A stretch of 64,000 bases of DNA from contig JARUPZ010000034.1 in assembly GCA_031213475.1 (NCBI GenBank), positions 2,252,501 through 2,316,500 on the forward strand, read 5' to 3'. Below the pieces are notes generated by a model. That model made no database searches. It saw nothing but the letters and a program-made list of their open reading frames with translations, and had not been told where the DNA came from. Positions within the stretch are counted from its first letter, which is position 1, and each line of letters opens with the position of its first letter. This document shows, one piece after another, positions 10,901 to 19,688 of this stretch. The stretch comes from Nereocystis luetkeana (Eukaryota > Sar > Phaeophyceae > Laminariales > Laminariaceae). The position numbers and the translations under genes are program-made.

Positions 10901-12450
10901 AACACCATCACTGCCACCACCATCACCAATACCACCATCACAAACACCACCACCAACAACACCATCAGTACCACCACCACCACCAACACCAACACCAACA
11001 CGACCAACAATACGAACACCCACCACCACCAACACGACCAACAATACGAGCACCCACCACCACCAACATCACCACGACCAACAATACGTACACCACCACC
11101 ACCACCACCACCACCTAAAAAAACGCCTCCCCAACAACGCACTCACCCAACATGCCAGTCCACCCTCAAGAACCGGTCGCAAGAATCACACTTTGTGTCC
11201 CGTGCCCTGCTTTCCTTCCCGCACCCCGGCAGACCCCATTCCTCAACCGGGTTAACCGGGCACGTGAACCCTCCCGCCGGCCCCCACTCCCCCAGCGAGC
11301 CCCTCCAAGGCGCCGGCTTCAACGCCACAGACTCATCAACACCAAGAAGAACAACATCATCATCATCCTCCTCCTCCTCCTCCTGCCCTTCCATCAGCCG
11401 CCCTTTCTCTTCCTTCCCCTCCCCCCCCCCGCCCACGCTCGCGCCTTCGGAAGCGTCACCGTCGGCAGGCCACTCGGCCTTGAACGACACCACCGCCTCA
11501 ACCACTGGGACATCACCCTCCTGCGTGGAAGCGGCTGTGGTATTGCGTCGGTCCCCCCTTGCCGTCCTCGCCCCCGAAGCCGGCCTAATCTTCCCCCGAG
11601 AAGTAGCCGCCACTGCCGCTGCCGCTGCCGCCGCCACCGCCGTCACTCGAGGGCGTGAGGGGCTAGAGACGGCAGCCCCTCCTCTACGACGGTCGGTGTC
11701 CCCCCTGGCCCCCGTCCCCGGGTTCGCGCTTGCCCCCGGGCCCGCTCCCGTCCCAGCCTCCGCATCCTTGCCGCCTGCAGCCCCCCCGTTGCTGATATGG
11801 CGCGTCCGAGGGGGTCGATCGCGGCGTCCGGCGCTCACTCTCCCACCCAGAAGCGCCACGCCTGCTTCGCCAGTTGGGACACTCAGCGACGCACTCCACT
11901 GCAGACGGCCGTTGTCGGTGGTGCCGCCTCCATCCCCGCGCCCGCCATTGACACCGCCGCCACCGCCACCGCCGCCGCCGCTGCCGCTGGTGTTCCTCCA
12001 GGAGAGAGTGCCTTGACGCTCGTTACGCCCACTGCTACTGCTGCCGGTGCCGCCGCTGCCGTCGCCACCACCACCACCTCCAAAATTGGCGCCACGACCA
12101 CCACCACCGTGCTCGGCGTTACCCCCGTCGTCAGTCGAAGACGGCGTAGAAGAAGTAGGCGTGCCGCCAGAAACTCGGGCATCGGAGCCGACACCGCGCT
12201 CGTAGTCTAGGCGAACGCCCAGCGGGACCCCCGCTCCCCCCCCTGCTACCGCATCCGGGCCCATCCCCCCCGCAGCCCTTCGCCTACCCTGCCTCGCAGG
12301 GGGAGGCGTGCTTGCCAGAGCGGGAGAGGTGAGTTTATCGTTGGCCTTGGGCATGCACCGCTGCAAATGTTTGTTGAGCTCATCGTGGCTCATGAAGAGC
12401 TTGGGATTTTTTAGGTAGCAGTTTCTCAGGAGGCAACGCCTTGGAAAGCC
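1864..12450 (-). CDS. multi-exon nuclear-type protein: zinc clusters, SIM, tudor/chromo-barrel-like segment
   Basis: I do not recognise this protein as a named family. Six exons join in phase (5' to 3': 12450-11147, 7192-7010, 6564-6447, 5031-4832, 2513-2402, 1962-1864) and give 671 codons plus TAA. From the N end: a finger-like segment with RCLLRNC then DELNKHLQRC; a long Gly/Ser/Ala-rich region; an acidic run followed by VVLLG, a good SUMO-interaction motif; a C-x12-C-x10-C-x2-C cluster; a tudor or chromo-barrel-like stretch containing VRVKYDDWPYDKYDED, created exactly across a splice; a poly-Glu block; a second cluster with WQCKH and CRAC; and the C-terminal end VAGEFLYDFEK. This suggests a chromatin-linked adaptor that may read ubiquitin or SUMO, which is inference. 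The N-terminal end is not fixed; a candidate 5' exon lies at 16933-16805. Confidence 0.7.
2011..2243. mobile_element. MITE with CTTATCGGAGAGCTTTT ends
   Basis: Inverted ends TTATCGGAGAGCTTTT (left) and AAAAGCTCTCCGATAAG (right) bound about 230 bp of AT-rich sequence in the last intron of the minus-strand gene. A relative with a similar interior lies near 30510-30775. Confidence 0.6.
2402..2513 (-). CDS. exon with C-x-H/C-x2-C cluster
   Basis: Acceptor CCCCCTCAG and donor ACG|GTAGGA bound 112 nt. The translation contains WQCKH and, 13 residues later, CRACFN, a plausible single zinc site. It enters in phase 2 (ATC across the junction from 4832) and leaves in phase 0. Confidence 0.65.
2882..2989. 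mobile_element. CGGGGGACC hairpin MITE
   Basis: Ends match CGGGGGACCATAGTTAATAG and its reverse complement. TA at the outer edge of both ends suggests a TA target site, as in mariner/Stowaway MITEs. Five other copies lie in the window. Confidence 0.8.
2990..4831. other. intron sequence, nothing recognised
   Basis: This is the rest of the 2514-4831 intron of the minus-strand gene. It holds CA/GTAC-rich sequence and several open frames on both strands, the longest 188 codons at 3951-4517. None has splice context or protein-like composition. Confidence 0.5.
4832..5031 (-). CDS. poly-Glu exon of the zinc/tudor-like gene
   Basis: Acceptor ATGCGAAG and donor CCGAT|GTATGT bound 200 nt. It starts RVTPIVVTFPAMAIEEAG, continues through an Ala run and ECPERS, and ends in about 25 mostly glutamate residues encoded by a (GAG/GAA) microsatellite. 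Phase 0 in, phase 2 out. The acceptor is not a CAG, so its exact position is less certain. Confidence 0.55.
5157..5440 (+). repeat. GCATGGCCGTAG element copy
   Basis: It carries CATGCATGGCCGTAATGG, a second GCATGGCCGTGGTCGTG, ATGCCGGAACGGAGCG, AGCGCGAAGCGCTGTGAGG and AGGGGGAGCTGCATCCTAC in the order seen in about nine other copies between 44750 and 60590. No coding capacity. Family unknown. Confidence 0.7.
5447..5880 (+). repeat. two CACGCATCCC(T)TTCGAGACGG elements flanking a hairpin MITE
   Basis: A G-rich run, then an ACTCATT..GACCA..CACGCATCCC..TTCGAGACGG core, occurs at 5447-5512 and 5810-5880. Other copies are at 25040-25115 (minus) and 50155-50230 (plus). Between the two copies here lies a CGGGGGACC-type hairpin MITE at 5670-5778. 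Confidence 0.65.
6150..6400. repeat. diverged tandem repeat of about 95 bp
   Basis: Three diverged units each hold a core like GGGCCAGCTCGCATACTGGC followed by CACAGGG, at about 6163, 6250 and 6350. It begins just downstream of the exon at 6564-6447. Confidence 0.5.
6447..6564 (-). CDS. exon completing the tudor/chromo-barrel-like segment
   Basis: Acceptor ATTGATAG and donor CTTGAG|GTGAGC bound 118 nt. The first base completes AAG from the previous exon, giving DKYDEDTDMELVTPFGW across the junction. Ends PFTPILE in phase 0. Confidence 0.75.
7010..7192 (-). CDS. tudor/chromo-barrel-like exon
   Basis: Acceptor TGTCGCCAG and donor GACAA|GTGAGA bound 183 nt encoding GVITFQNKNGLTYKGRVVAI and VRVKYDDWPYDK. 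Beta-strand-like alternation, aromatic positions and the KYDDWP core resemble tudor, MBT or chromo-barrel folds. Phase 2 in, phase 2 out. Confidence 0.75.
7195..7530. repeat. tandem duplication of about 170 bp
   Basis: Two units (about 7195-7350 and 7370-7530) share GTACAGAAGGTGTTG-like starts, a poly-G block, CAGCGTGATGTG and GAAAGCGTCTGTTAACC-like ends. Confidence 0.6.
7692..7794. mobile_element. CGGGGGACC hairpin MITE
   Basis: Arms GGGACCATATTAAATAGGAC and GTCCTATTTACTATGGTCAC enclose a short AT-rich loop. Same family as 2882-2989. Confidence 0.8.
7912..8525. mobile_element. GATC-rich MITE split by a SINE
   Basis: It starts CACACATTGGACAGATGATC and ends at CGAGGTGTG, and contains AGATCTTTCAGGGCAGAT and TCTAGCTCGTGTTGCCGGG-like family landmarks. 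The SINE at 8121-8470 separates its two parts. Confidence 0.75.
8121..8470 (-). mobile_element. tRNA-derived SINE
   Basis: Read on the minus strand, the element opens at 8470 with GGTCGCCCCGGTGGTTCAAG (A-box like), has GGTTCGAGCCCC (B box), a body of about 250 bp and a 20-base poly(A). The head resembles a tRNA, but the acceptor arms do not pair, so it is not a tRNA gene. A close copy lies at 29304-29637. Confidence 0.85.
8675..9385. mobile_element. foldback element with arms of about 330 bp
   Basis: The left arm (to about 8995) is repeated inverted from about 9035 to 9370. Matched landmarks include CGCTTGAATTTTCGGTTTC against GAAACCGAAAATTCAAGCG, and CCAAGTATTTTTTTCTGC against its complement. 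The central spacer is about 40 bp. Confidence 0.85.
9375..9548 (+). mobile_element. TAGTGCCGGT element
   Basis: Three ATAGTGCCGGT words, a GGCACAGATGGGATTCACC core, GTGCGGAGTAAATAGTGCC and an inverted end beside GGACCACTAC. Copies at 9782-9953 (same strand), 25432-25617 and 57665-57820 (opposite strand). Confidence 0.75.
9625..9731. mobile_element. CGGGGGACC hairpin MITE
   Basis: Near-perfect arms CGGGGGACCATAGTTCATAG and CTATGAACTATGGTCCCCCG, with TA at both outer edges. Among the best preserved copies here. Confidence 0.85.
9782..9953 (+). mobile_element. TAGTGCCGGT element
   Basis: Second copy on the same strand, bounded by AGTAGTGGGCCCTATATAG and CTATAGAGGGGCCACTACT, which are inverted ends of about 20 bp. 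Confidence 0.75.
10068..10207. mobile_element. hairpin MITE with TGGGTTGGGATAACTC arms
   Basis: CCAATCCATGGAACCTTGTA and AGTTATCCCAACCCAAGAA are mirrored by TTCTTGGGTTGGGTTATAAC and AATGTTCCATGGGTTGGG. The arms are about 60 bp around a short loop. Confidence 0.7.
10438..10522. mobile_element. CTGCAGTCCCGTTTTGGGG hairpin MITE
   Basis: Palindromic element with arms CTGCAGTCCCGTTTTGGGGA and CCCCAGAACGGGACTGCAG. Eight recognisable copies and several fragments lie in the window. Confidence 0.8.
10795..11120. repeat. CAACAC/CACCAC-rich simple repeat
   Basis: Degenerate runs of ACCACC, CAACAC and AACACC fill the interval immediately downstream (minus sense) of the donor at 11147. Confidence 0.9.
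11147..12450 (-). CDS. large exon with finger-like segment, SIM and Cys cluster
   Basis: Acceptor CGCCATCAG (12451-12453) opens GFPRRCLLRNCYLKN, followed by LFMSHDELNKHLQRC, about 300 residues of Gly/Ser/Ala low complexity, the EEDDDDVVLLG SIM-like motif, and finally CGKES..CDSCDRFLRVDWHVG. The donor TTGG|GTGAGT is strong and in phase 2, exactly matching the next exon. The upstream boundary is the weak point; ATG within LFMSHD is an alternative start. Confidence 0.65.
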
Positions 12451-12544
12451 CTGATGGCGTCCACACCCCCGATGGAGATGGGGTGGGGGGGGCAGGGGCG
12501 AAAAAGGGAGAGGGGCCAGGGAGAGAGAGACAGGCACAAGCAGC

Positions 12545-12680
12545 GAGGAAAATATACAGACAGACAATACAGGCAGACAGACAGACAGACAAGACAGACA
12601 GACAAGACACGCAGACAGACAAAACAGACAGACAGGCAGGCAGACAGACAGACAGACAGGCAGACACACAAGGCAGACAG
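12545..12680. repeat. (CAGA)n microsatellite
   Basis: Interrupted CAGA/CAGG repeats. On the minus strand they form a CTGT-rich pyrimidine tract upstream of the acceptor at 12451. Confidence 0.9.
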
Positions 12681-13479
12681 AGATACGAACAAAGAGAACG
12701 AACGACCACGAGCACCCGCGATAGAGAGCGATTTCTTCAATGTCATTCGGAACACCCGATGCAAAAGTAGTGGTGGATAGTGGACAGGATAGGATGGCCT
12801 CTGCCACTGCCTTATTTGTTTGCTCTGCTGGCGTTGTTTGCTCTGCTGGTGTAAAGGTTGTTAGTTTTCCTTGCATTGCTATTGCGAACGTTTGTTGGCT
12901 TCGCGCGCCGGGCCGAGGACCGGTCTAGACCGCACCTGTTCCAAAGGAGGGACGGGTTGTGCGACATTCTCGACCTCCCTGTCGGCATCCATCTCTCTCC
13001 GTCTCTGCAAGCTCAGACGCGGGGGGTAGCGCACCCAATCCTGCCCGTGTAGACTTAGTCTACCCTTCCAGCTACAGGCTGCAGGCTACCGGCTACAGGG
13101 AACAAGGCACGGGCTGCAGGTCGCACACAATCCGGGGGCGGTCCTCCTTCCTGTGCGCGTGCGCAAGCAAACTTCAGACACGGACATCGAACACCAGGCA
13201 TGATGAGGCAGCGAGGACACATATTCAAACAATGGTTGTTGGCAGCGTATATACGTAGGCGTTCGTTGGCGTTGGCGCCGTCTATACACAGGTGTACTGG
13301 CAGCAGTTACGTACGCGTCGTACGTACTATAGTTCGCGGTATGCCAGGTTAGTACCAAGTGGGTGGGTGTGGGTGGTGGCTGTAATATTGCGCTACGTAC
13401 CTCCCGTTTTTTTTCGTGTCCCCTGTTTGGGGTTCAATTTGTATGGAAATACCGGTATCACATACCGATAGTATATGCC
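12681..13479. other. intergenic or 5' intron, no gene seen
   Basis: Contains short CAGGCTACCGGCTACAGG-like repeats near 13070-13110 and GTACGTAC words, but no supported exon. Confidence 0.4.
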
Positions 13480-14190
13480 AGGTATTACTGTACCAGGCAT
13501 GCAGCATACTCGTACATACGATGCGGTAGGTAACTATTAATAGCGAGATCGGCGTCCGTGCCGGCTATACTGACAGTAGCTATACGCTGTGTATGCGTAC
13601 AGAAATCATCCCGACTTGAATTGAATACGTTAATAGTACAGCAGTCGTAGCGAATACGCAGTACAGAAAGAAGTTCGAAACAAGGAGGAGAGAAACCAGC
13701 CAGGGAATCTGGTACAGAAAGGGGGATAACTCGCTCCACGTGCAAGCGTGAGGATAGCATTAGTCTGCTATCTACCAGGTACTTCGTGGAAGGAGTGTAT
13801 TGCTGTAGTCCAGTCCTGGTCTACACATATCAACAGTAGTCTAAACTGCTGTAGTTGTCTCCGCTTCAAGATCTCCGCCTCGGGTTTCTTGCATTAAGTG
13901 CCGACGGAGAACTAAGAGATCAACTCTTACTGCTGCGAGTATGATACGATGTATGCGCTGTGTATGCGTACGTAAGTATCGAAGTGGGTACTTTAGTAAG
14001 GAGTTCGAAACACGGAGGTGAGAAACCAGGCAGGGAATCTGGTGGAGAAGGGGGGGTATTTCGTTCGTCATGCAGGCGTGCAAAGTTAGCAATAGCTCTC
14101 TAAAGGAGTACGTATATAGTCGAGTCCTGGTTTACAAGTACAGTCGTCGTAGTCTACACACTGCTGTACTCGTACTATCCTATATATCTA
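13480..14190. repeat. tandem duplication of about 360 bp
   Basis: Both units carry GCTGTGTATGCGTAC, AGTTCGAAACA..GGAGG, GAGAAACCAG..CAGGGAATCTG and a GCAAGCGTG/GCAGGCGTG segment in the same order. The units diverge clearly, so the duplication is old. Confidence 0.7.
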
Positions 14191-14684
14191 CTCGGACAGT
14201 ACGAAGGTTTTTGTCCACAAATGACAAAGCCCGACGCGAAAAGTAACAGGTGTACACCTCCTCCTTATTAATGGATACCCCTAAAAAGTGGAGGTGAAGA
14301 TGTCCTAATGACTCTTCACATTTGTGTCTGCTCCAGTATGCCCCGCGAAACACCGGCTCTCCCAAGCGCCACCCGACCCCCCGCGGCCCTGCGCCACGCC
14401 CACCCCACAGCCCTCGTATGGTATTTTAGTGTGGGATACCAAACACCATACGATGTGTTCGCACACTTATTAATAGGTAAACTGGTACACTTCTTGCGTA
14501 CTGCTGCACATCGTGGGTGGGAGTGTTGTGGGTGTGGGTGGGTGGGTGAAATGCTAGTGCCGCTGGCGTAGCAGCTGTCGTACCACTACAGCACTGTAGC
14601 AAGATGTAATCTTGAGAAAGAGAGGAGGGTAGCTTATTACCACTTACCAGGGTACATTGCAGTATAATAATAGTGCACACCTAG

Positions 14685-16210
14685 GACAGATCAGATCCTA
14701 TTTTCGGGATCTAGATCTTTTGGGGCAGATAGATCCCTGATCTACAGCGATCTGCGGGATCTAGATCATGTTTGCTGTATAGGATCTGTGCGATCTAGAT
14801 CCTATGTACACGTTCGCCTGGGTGGGATCTGTATGATCTAGATCTTAGGTTCATGTTTCTGTGTGTGGGATCTATATGATCTAGATCTTACACACACGTT
14901 TGCCCGGGCATGATCTGTGTGATCTGCCTGATCTGCACATGTTTGACTGGTGAGAGATATATATGATCTGCGAGATCTAGATCATACATGCCTGGAGGGA
15001 TCTGCATGATCTAGATCTTACATACCTGGTACATGTTGCGGTCGGTGGGATCTGCATGATCTAGATCATACATACATGCTCCGCCAGGTGGGATCTGCAG
15101 CTCTGCGTGATCTGCATATGTTTCATAAAGTGGGATCTGTATCATCTAGATCTTACATCCATGTTTCGCCAGGTGGGATCTGTATGATCTGGGTGATCTG
15201 CATATACATGTTTGCCAGATGGGATCTGTATGACCTCCGCATGATCTGCCACATTGTACTCGTAGATGAAGATGTACATGTTTATGTTTGCTCGCGGGTG
15301 ATTATATGCGTTGACTCGTGTATATCGGAACGGTTGTATACGAGATCTGACATACATTGGCGACATCGCAGCCCACGGTGGTGGTGGCGGCTAGCAGCTC
15401 AAGCTCCCCCCCATCAATCACACAGCCCACGCAGCACAAGCACGCCGTCGCTTACAAACTACGTACAGCATGACAACTGTCGGGGGCGGGCTCTGATAGT
15501 AGCACTGGGGCAGCAGATGATGTCGGCAGCGGCCCGGACGTGGGTTCCTCGGCGGATCCCGGAGGCGAACCGATCGAGTTGGATCTTGCACACACATTTG
15601 GCCGTGTGCGATCTGTATGATCTAGATCGTACACACCCGTTTGCCCGGGTGGGATCTGTATCATCTAGATCATACATACATGTTTCTCCAAGTGGGACCT
15701 GTATGATCTGCGTGATCTGCACATGTTCGCCAGGTGGGATCTGTATGATCTGCGTGATCTGCACTTGTTTCACCAGATGGGGTCTGTATGATCTAGATTT
15801 TGCATACATGTGTGCCCGGGTATAATCTGTATGATCCGCCTGATCTGCACATGTTTGCCTGGTGGGATATATATGATCTGCGAGATCTAGATCATGTATG
15901 CCCGGAGGGATCTGTACGATATAGATTTTATATACATGTTTCGGTGGGTGGGATCTGTATGATCTAGATCATACATACATGTTTCGCCAGGTGGGATCTG
16001 CAGATCTTCGTGATCTGCACATGTTTCAGAAGGTGGGGTCTGTATGACCTGCCTGAACTGCACATGTTTGCGGGATGGGATCTGTGTGACCTGCATGATC
16101 TGCACATGTTTCGCCGGGTGGGATCTGTATGATTTAGATCTTGTGCACAACTTTTACGTATCTGTGAAAAAGGATCTAGATGATCTAGATCGTGATCTGT
16201 CCTAGGTGTG
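14685..16210. repeat. GATC satellite array within a MITE
   Basis: About 30 diverged units of 42-45 bp, each with GGGATCTGTATGATC and ACATGTTT landmarks. The array is bounded by ACACCTAGGACAGATCA at 14685 and TGATCTGTCCTAGGTGT at 16193, the terminal inverted repeats of the dispersed GATC MITE. A stretch of unrelated sequence interrupts it at about 15270-15590. Confidence 0.85.
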
Positions 16211-16405
16211 TAAATAGTGGTACGCTCTGAGAGAGGGGTGGGAGAGGGAGGTTGGAGGTTCGTAGTGCTAGTCTTCACGTTTCCCGCGCTTCTCCGCACG
16301 GTTCATCACGGCTCGTGTTGGCTTAACGCGCTAGCTCGTCGGAAGCAAGAGCGACTCTACCGCACCTCTGGAATTTTAGAGCGCTATTTTAAACCTTTCG
16401 CCGTC

Positions 16406-16738
16406 ATGGTTGCCCCGAACAAGGGTCGTAACACCGGCCCCCGCGTACGTACTCGTCGTATGATACGCATGATATACCCAGCAGGTCTTTTGATCGCTGC
16501 CGTGGGTTGACACAATCAAAAGTAGTTGTTTTTTTTTTTGCAGAAGGCGTTGGCGAAATTCAAAAATCGCGCCGCGAAAACAAAAAAAAACGAACAAAAA
16601 AACAGCCCCAGCAGGTCCGAGCCCGCGCCTGCTGTGCCAGCCACGGCTTCGGCACCCCGGGCTCTGCACGGATGCTTCGAGGCTGTCCCCAGTGCGCAGC
16701 TCGTGAGGCGGCTGCCTCGCACGCGGAGACGGCTATAG
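16406..16738 (+). CDS. candidate small basic protein, two exons
   Basis: ATG at 16406 begins MVAPNKGRNTGPR. A possible 99-nt intron runs from GTACGT at 16445 to TTTTTTTTTGCAG at 16543, and 16544-16738 then continues in phase as KALAKFKNRAAKTKKNEQKN to a TAG, 77 residues in all. The acceptor is excellent and the initiation context fair, but no family is recognised and the C-terminal half is low in information. The opposite strand of 16805-16933 holds a competing candidate exon. Confidence 0.3.
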
Positions 16739-16804
16739 CTTGTCCGTTGCCCGGAAGTCGATCAGCGGCCGTAAACAAGACAAGGAAATCGCGGACTCTC
16801 ACAC

Positions 16805-16933
16805 CTCACACCAACATGCCTTTGAACCCGCCGTTGGGAACACAGCTACGGAATGCGCAATGCCAACTTCGAGGATAGGCGTGAATGCGTCGGTATCGAC
16901 CTCGTTCCACCAAGACGAACTCCCGGACACCAT
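16805..16933 (-). CDS. candidate 5' exon of the zinc/tudor-like gene
   Basis: ATG at 16933 opens MVSGSSSWWNEVDTD and runs to KACWCE before TGTGAG|GTGTGAG, a usable phase 0 donor that would join the acceptor at 12451. This would place CWC just before RCLLRNC, adding potential zinc ligands. The complementary strand is also open, so this remains a guess. Confidence 0.3.
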
Positions 16934-16999
16934 GGGCACGGTCGGCAGGGAGGTTGCCTTGGCCTTAGGGGGTTCTCAACGGCACACCAGGGGAGCACA

Positions 17000-18044
17000 A
17001 ACCACCTACGGATTACAAAAAAAACACCGGTCCTAAATGTGTACATCGTTTGCTTGGCTTCGAGGTCGGATCTCACTGCCGCTCGTCGACGAGTGAAATG
17101 GTCTACGCACCGTTATATTGTCGGTCTCGCTCCTCCGCCAGCGTGGAAGGAAGTCCGGCCAGCGTTTGTCTATGCAGATTGATTGGATTGATCCTACTAT
17201 CGCGCGCTCGTGATCCTCATTTTAATCTATGAGGCTATTCCTCCCCTACTAAGAGCACGCCATTTCGGTAGTGGAACTCCCTGAAGTTAACATGCCAGAT
17301 GCCAGCACCGCAGGACCTCAGCTCCTCTCCTGCCAGGTGTGACGTCCGAGGCGACTACAGAGTGAGTCCAGTGCGAGGCAACTGCGTATTTTTCGATTGT
17401 GTGTAGAGTGTGTCGTCGTTGTTGCTTTCCTAATGCACTTGTCTTGAGCTGACCAGTCCTTCGCAGCATGAGCGCAAATGACTCTGCTTCCCCAGCTCTG
17501 GTTGAAATGCTACCTAAAAGTTGATCTTCGCCGCCTTCTGTACCCTCGCTTACTCGTGCGATGGTCCTGTGGTATACCTGGTACCAGGGGGTCTACGGGA
17601 CGTTGTACGGGGTATTGTTAGGCATGGAACCGTGCCACATCATCTAGCTCGTATTGTAGAACCATCTCTTAACATGAGGTTTGCGTTCGATGATTACCGA
17701 CTCTCTTGCCCCAACGTCGAAACGAATCAGCAACCAATAACCAATACCTGTAAACATGCTCAAACATGTACACTCGTCACAGCTCAAAGCTCACAGCACC
17801 TCGCGAGAGCTACGTAATAGGACGGTACCAGGTACGTACAGCAGTCTTCGTGTTTAGCGGTGGCCGTTCTTACCGTCCTACGGCATCCAGTACGCCCAGT
17901 GGCCGTGCTGAACCTTCATCTCAGAGAGATACCAGCTCTGTGGTAACAAATAGAGGACGTCCGTCGGTCGCTCAAAGTACTTGGTGCGAAAGCAGATAGA
18001 TACTCGTACGATGTACCTGCTAATTTTCTTTCATTTTTGTGTTG
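17000..18044. other. intergenic, no gene seen
   Basis: Unique-looking sequence with scattered GTACGTAC and TACCTGGTA words. No exon or element is supported. Confidence 0.4.
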
Positions 18045-18560
18045 GAATAATGGTCTGAATTCAAGTTTCAAGAAGCTTGCCTCTTCTCGCTGCAGTTCAC
18101 CTCTGCGCGGGAAAACTCCGGCCAAAATTTCCCGGTGCAGAGCTTCCAGCTTGCAGGGTGCGAGGCTTCTTACCAGTGCAAAGGCTACCCCCCTACAGCG
18201 GTGAGGACAGCTGCTATTTGCTGGCTGCTGATACAGCAGTGCGTGGTGCAGTTTGCTGCACAGGCCGGGATAGCAGCACGCACGTATGCTGATTTTCTTC
18301 CCTTTTGGGTATCATGTTCCATGTTCCAAGAAGCTTGATAGCCCCCTGTCACTGCTTCTGTAAAACCTCTGCAAGCTCTGCGCGCCAGAAATTCCCGCAC
18401 ACGCATCTTGCAGGGTGCGAAGCTTCTTACTGTAGCAACGCGAAGTCTACCCCCTACAGCAGTGAGTGTAGCTTACTGCTACTGCTGTATGGTTGCTGTG
18501 TGGTTTTGTTTGCTGGTGCAACAGTCGTACGTAGCGCGTGGTGCTGTTTGCTGCAGTATA
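18045..18560. repeat. tandem duplication of about 270 bp
   Basis: Units at about 18045-18300 and 18320-18560 share TTCCAAGAAGCTTG, TTGCAGGGTGCGAGGCTTCT, CCCCCTACAGC and GCGTGGTGC..TTTGCTGC. Confidence 0.75.
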
Positions 18561-18579
18561 GCGACTCGGTGTTGGTCTG

Positions 18580-18800
18580 CTTGGGATCAGGGTGCTTGGT
18601 GGGCCCTGCCGGCGGCTGATTTTGTACCCAGGGTCAGCTTGGAGGGCTCCGGCCCCGGTAGAATCAGGCAGGGGTGGAATCAGGGTGCCATGCGGGGACA
18701 GGGTGCCAATCTGTGTACCGATATGATGTGTGTGTTGACCAACGACACATCCCGAAATAACAATAGTTGGCCACCGAATGGGTAGTGTCGAATACCAGGT
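18580..18800 (+). repeat. GGGTGCTTGGTGGGCCCTGCC element
   Basis: Shares GTGGGCCCTGCCGG, repeated ATCAGGCAGGGGT, CAATCTGTGTA and AATGGGTAGT with 58905-59178. The family is not identified. Confidence 0.65.
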
Positions 18801-18869
18801 AAGTGGTGAGCTCGACGTACTGCTGTCGTGTTCGTTTTTCGCTGGTCTACTTGCTCGCATACCTCGGGG

Positions 18870-19105
18870 AGATCATCGATTCCCACTTGATGATCTTGTT
18901 CTTCAGGACAGATAGATCTGTTGCTGATCTGTATATTCAGCTCATGTTGCTGAGTGGGAGCCGCAAAATGACCTGCATGATGTAGACATGTTTCCTGAAT
19001 TTGATCTGTACTGTGCAGATCGTGCACAACATCTCATAGCGGCAGGTTAGGATCTAGGTGATATGTAGATGATCTACTGTAGACAGATAGATCGTGACCG
19101 GCCCG
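18870..19105. mobile_element. GATC-rich MITE, diverged
   Basis: Carries CTTCAGGACAGATAGATCTG, GCTCATGTTGC, TGTAGACATGTTTCCTG and CATCTCATAGCGGCAGGT landmarks of the family. Confidence 0.7.
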
Positions 19106-19688
19106 ATTTGTAGATTGTTGCCAGCGAAGACAACAGCGCTCACCAGAAGAAGGTTCAAATTGCGGCCGCCTTGCACTGGATTCCTTTCATCGCGGCAAGC
19201 AACACTTTGCCTTTCAGGGCGTTTCGCTTGATTAATGGGGTCGAGTGAGGGACTTGGTCCTGCCCGGAATTCCCTATTATCCCCACATGTTATACGTAAA
19301 CTCCTTGATAATTACACCAAACGCTTGGGGACCCGCCACTTGGAAATGTAGTGGGATCACTTTTTTCAGTGCCAAAAGGGTTTAACACCTCACCTTTACC
19401 CTTCCTCTCCCTCTGCGCCCCTCCCGGTTCGGAATGCACCCTTACATGTTATGAACCCCCCCGCCAGAAGTTGTGGCGTTGTGGCTGAGCTGCTCTAGGC
19501 ACAACTGCACCCCACTTCGTACGTACGTACAGTAACCTTATGCTTCCCCCTTCCCCGTCCACTTCGTCCCTACCGCGTCGAAACGCCCCTTTGACTGATG
19601 TGAACCCCCCCGCAAGACCTTTTGGCCGTACTGGTCCAGCCACTACCCCACCCACCTCCCGCCGAGAGGCAGAGCCAGATAAGTAAGA
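19106..19688 (+). promoter_or_regulatory. upstream region of PPOX
   Basis: This interval directly precedes the PPOX start codon and should hold its promoter and 5' UTR. I see no clear TATA or initiator motif that decides a start site. A CGTACGTACGTAC run lies near 19518. Confidence 0.35.

Noticed and set aside
11195-12016. 273-codon plus-strand open frame
   Set aside because: Antisense shadow of the Gly/Ala-rich minus-strand exon 11147-12450.
12681-12876. N-terminal extension of the minus frame from a Met at 12876
   Set aside because: It would read through the CTGT microsatellite; the acceptor at 12451 gives a simpler intron, though the true 5' exon is unproven.
15076-15825. 249-codon plus-strand frame with repeated GGICMICVICTC-like peptides
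   Set aside because: The peptide periodicity is the translation of the 43-bp GATC satellite, not a protein.
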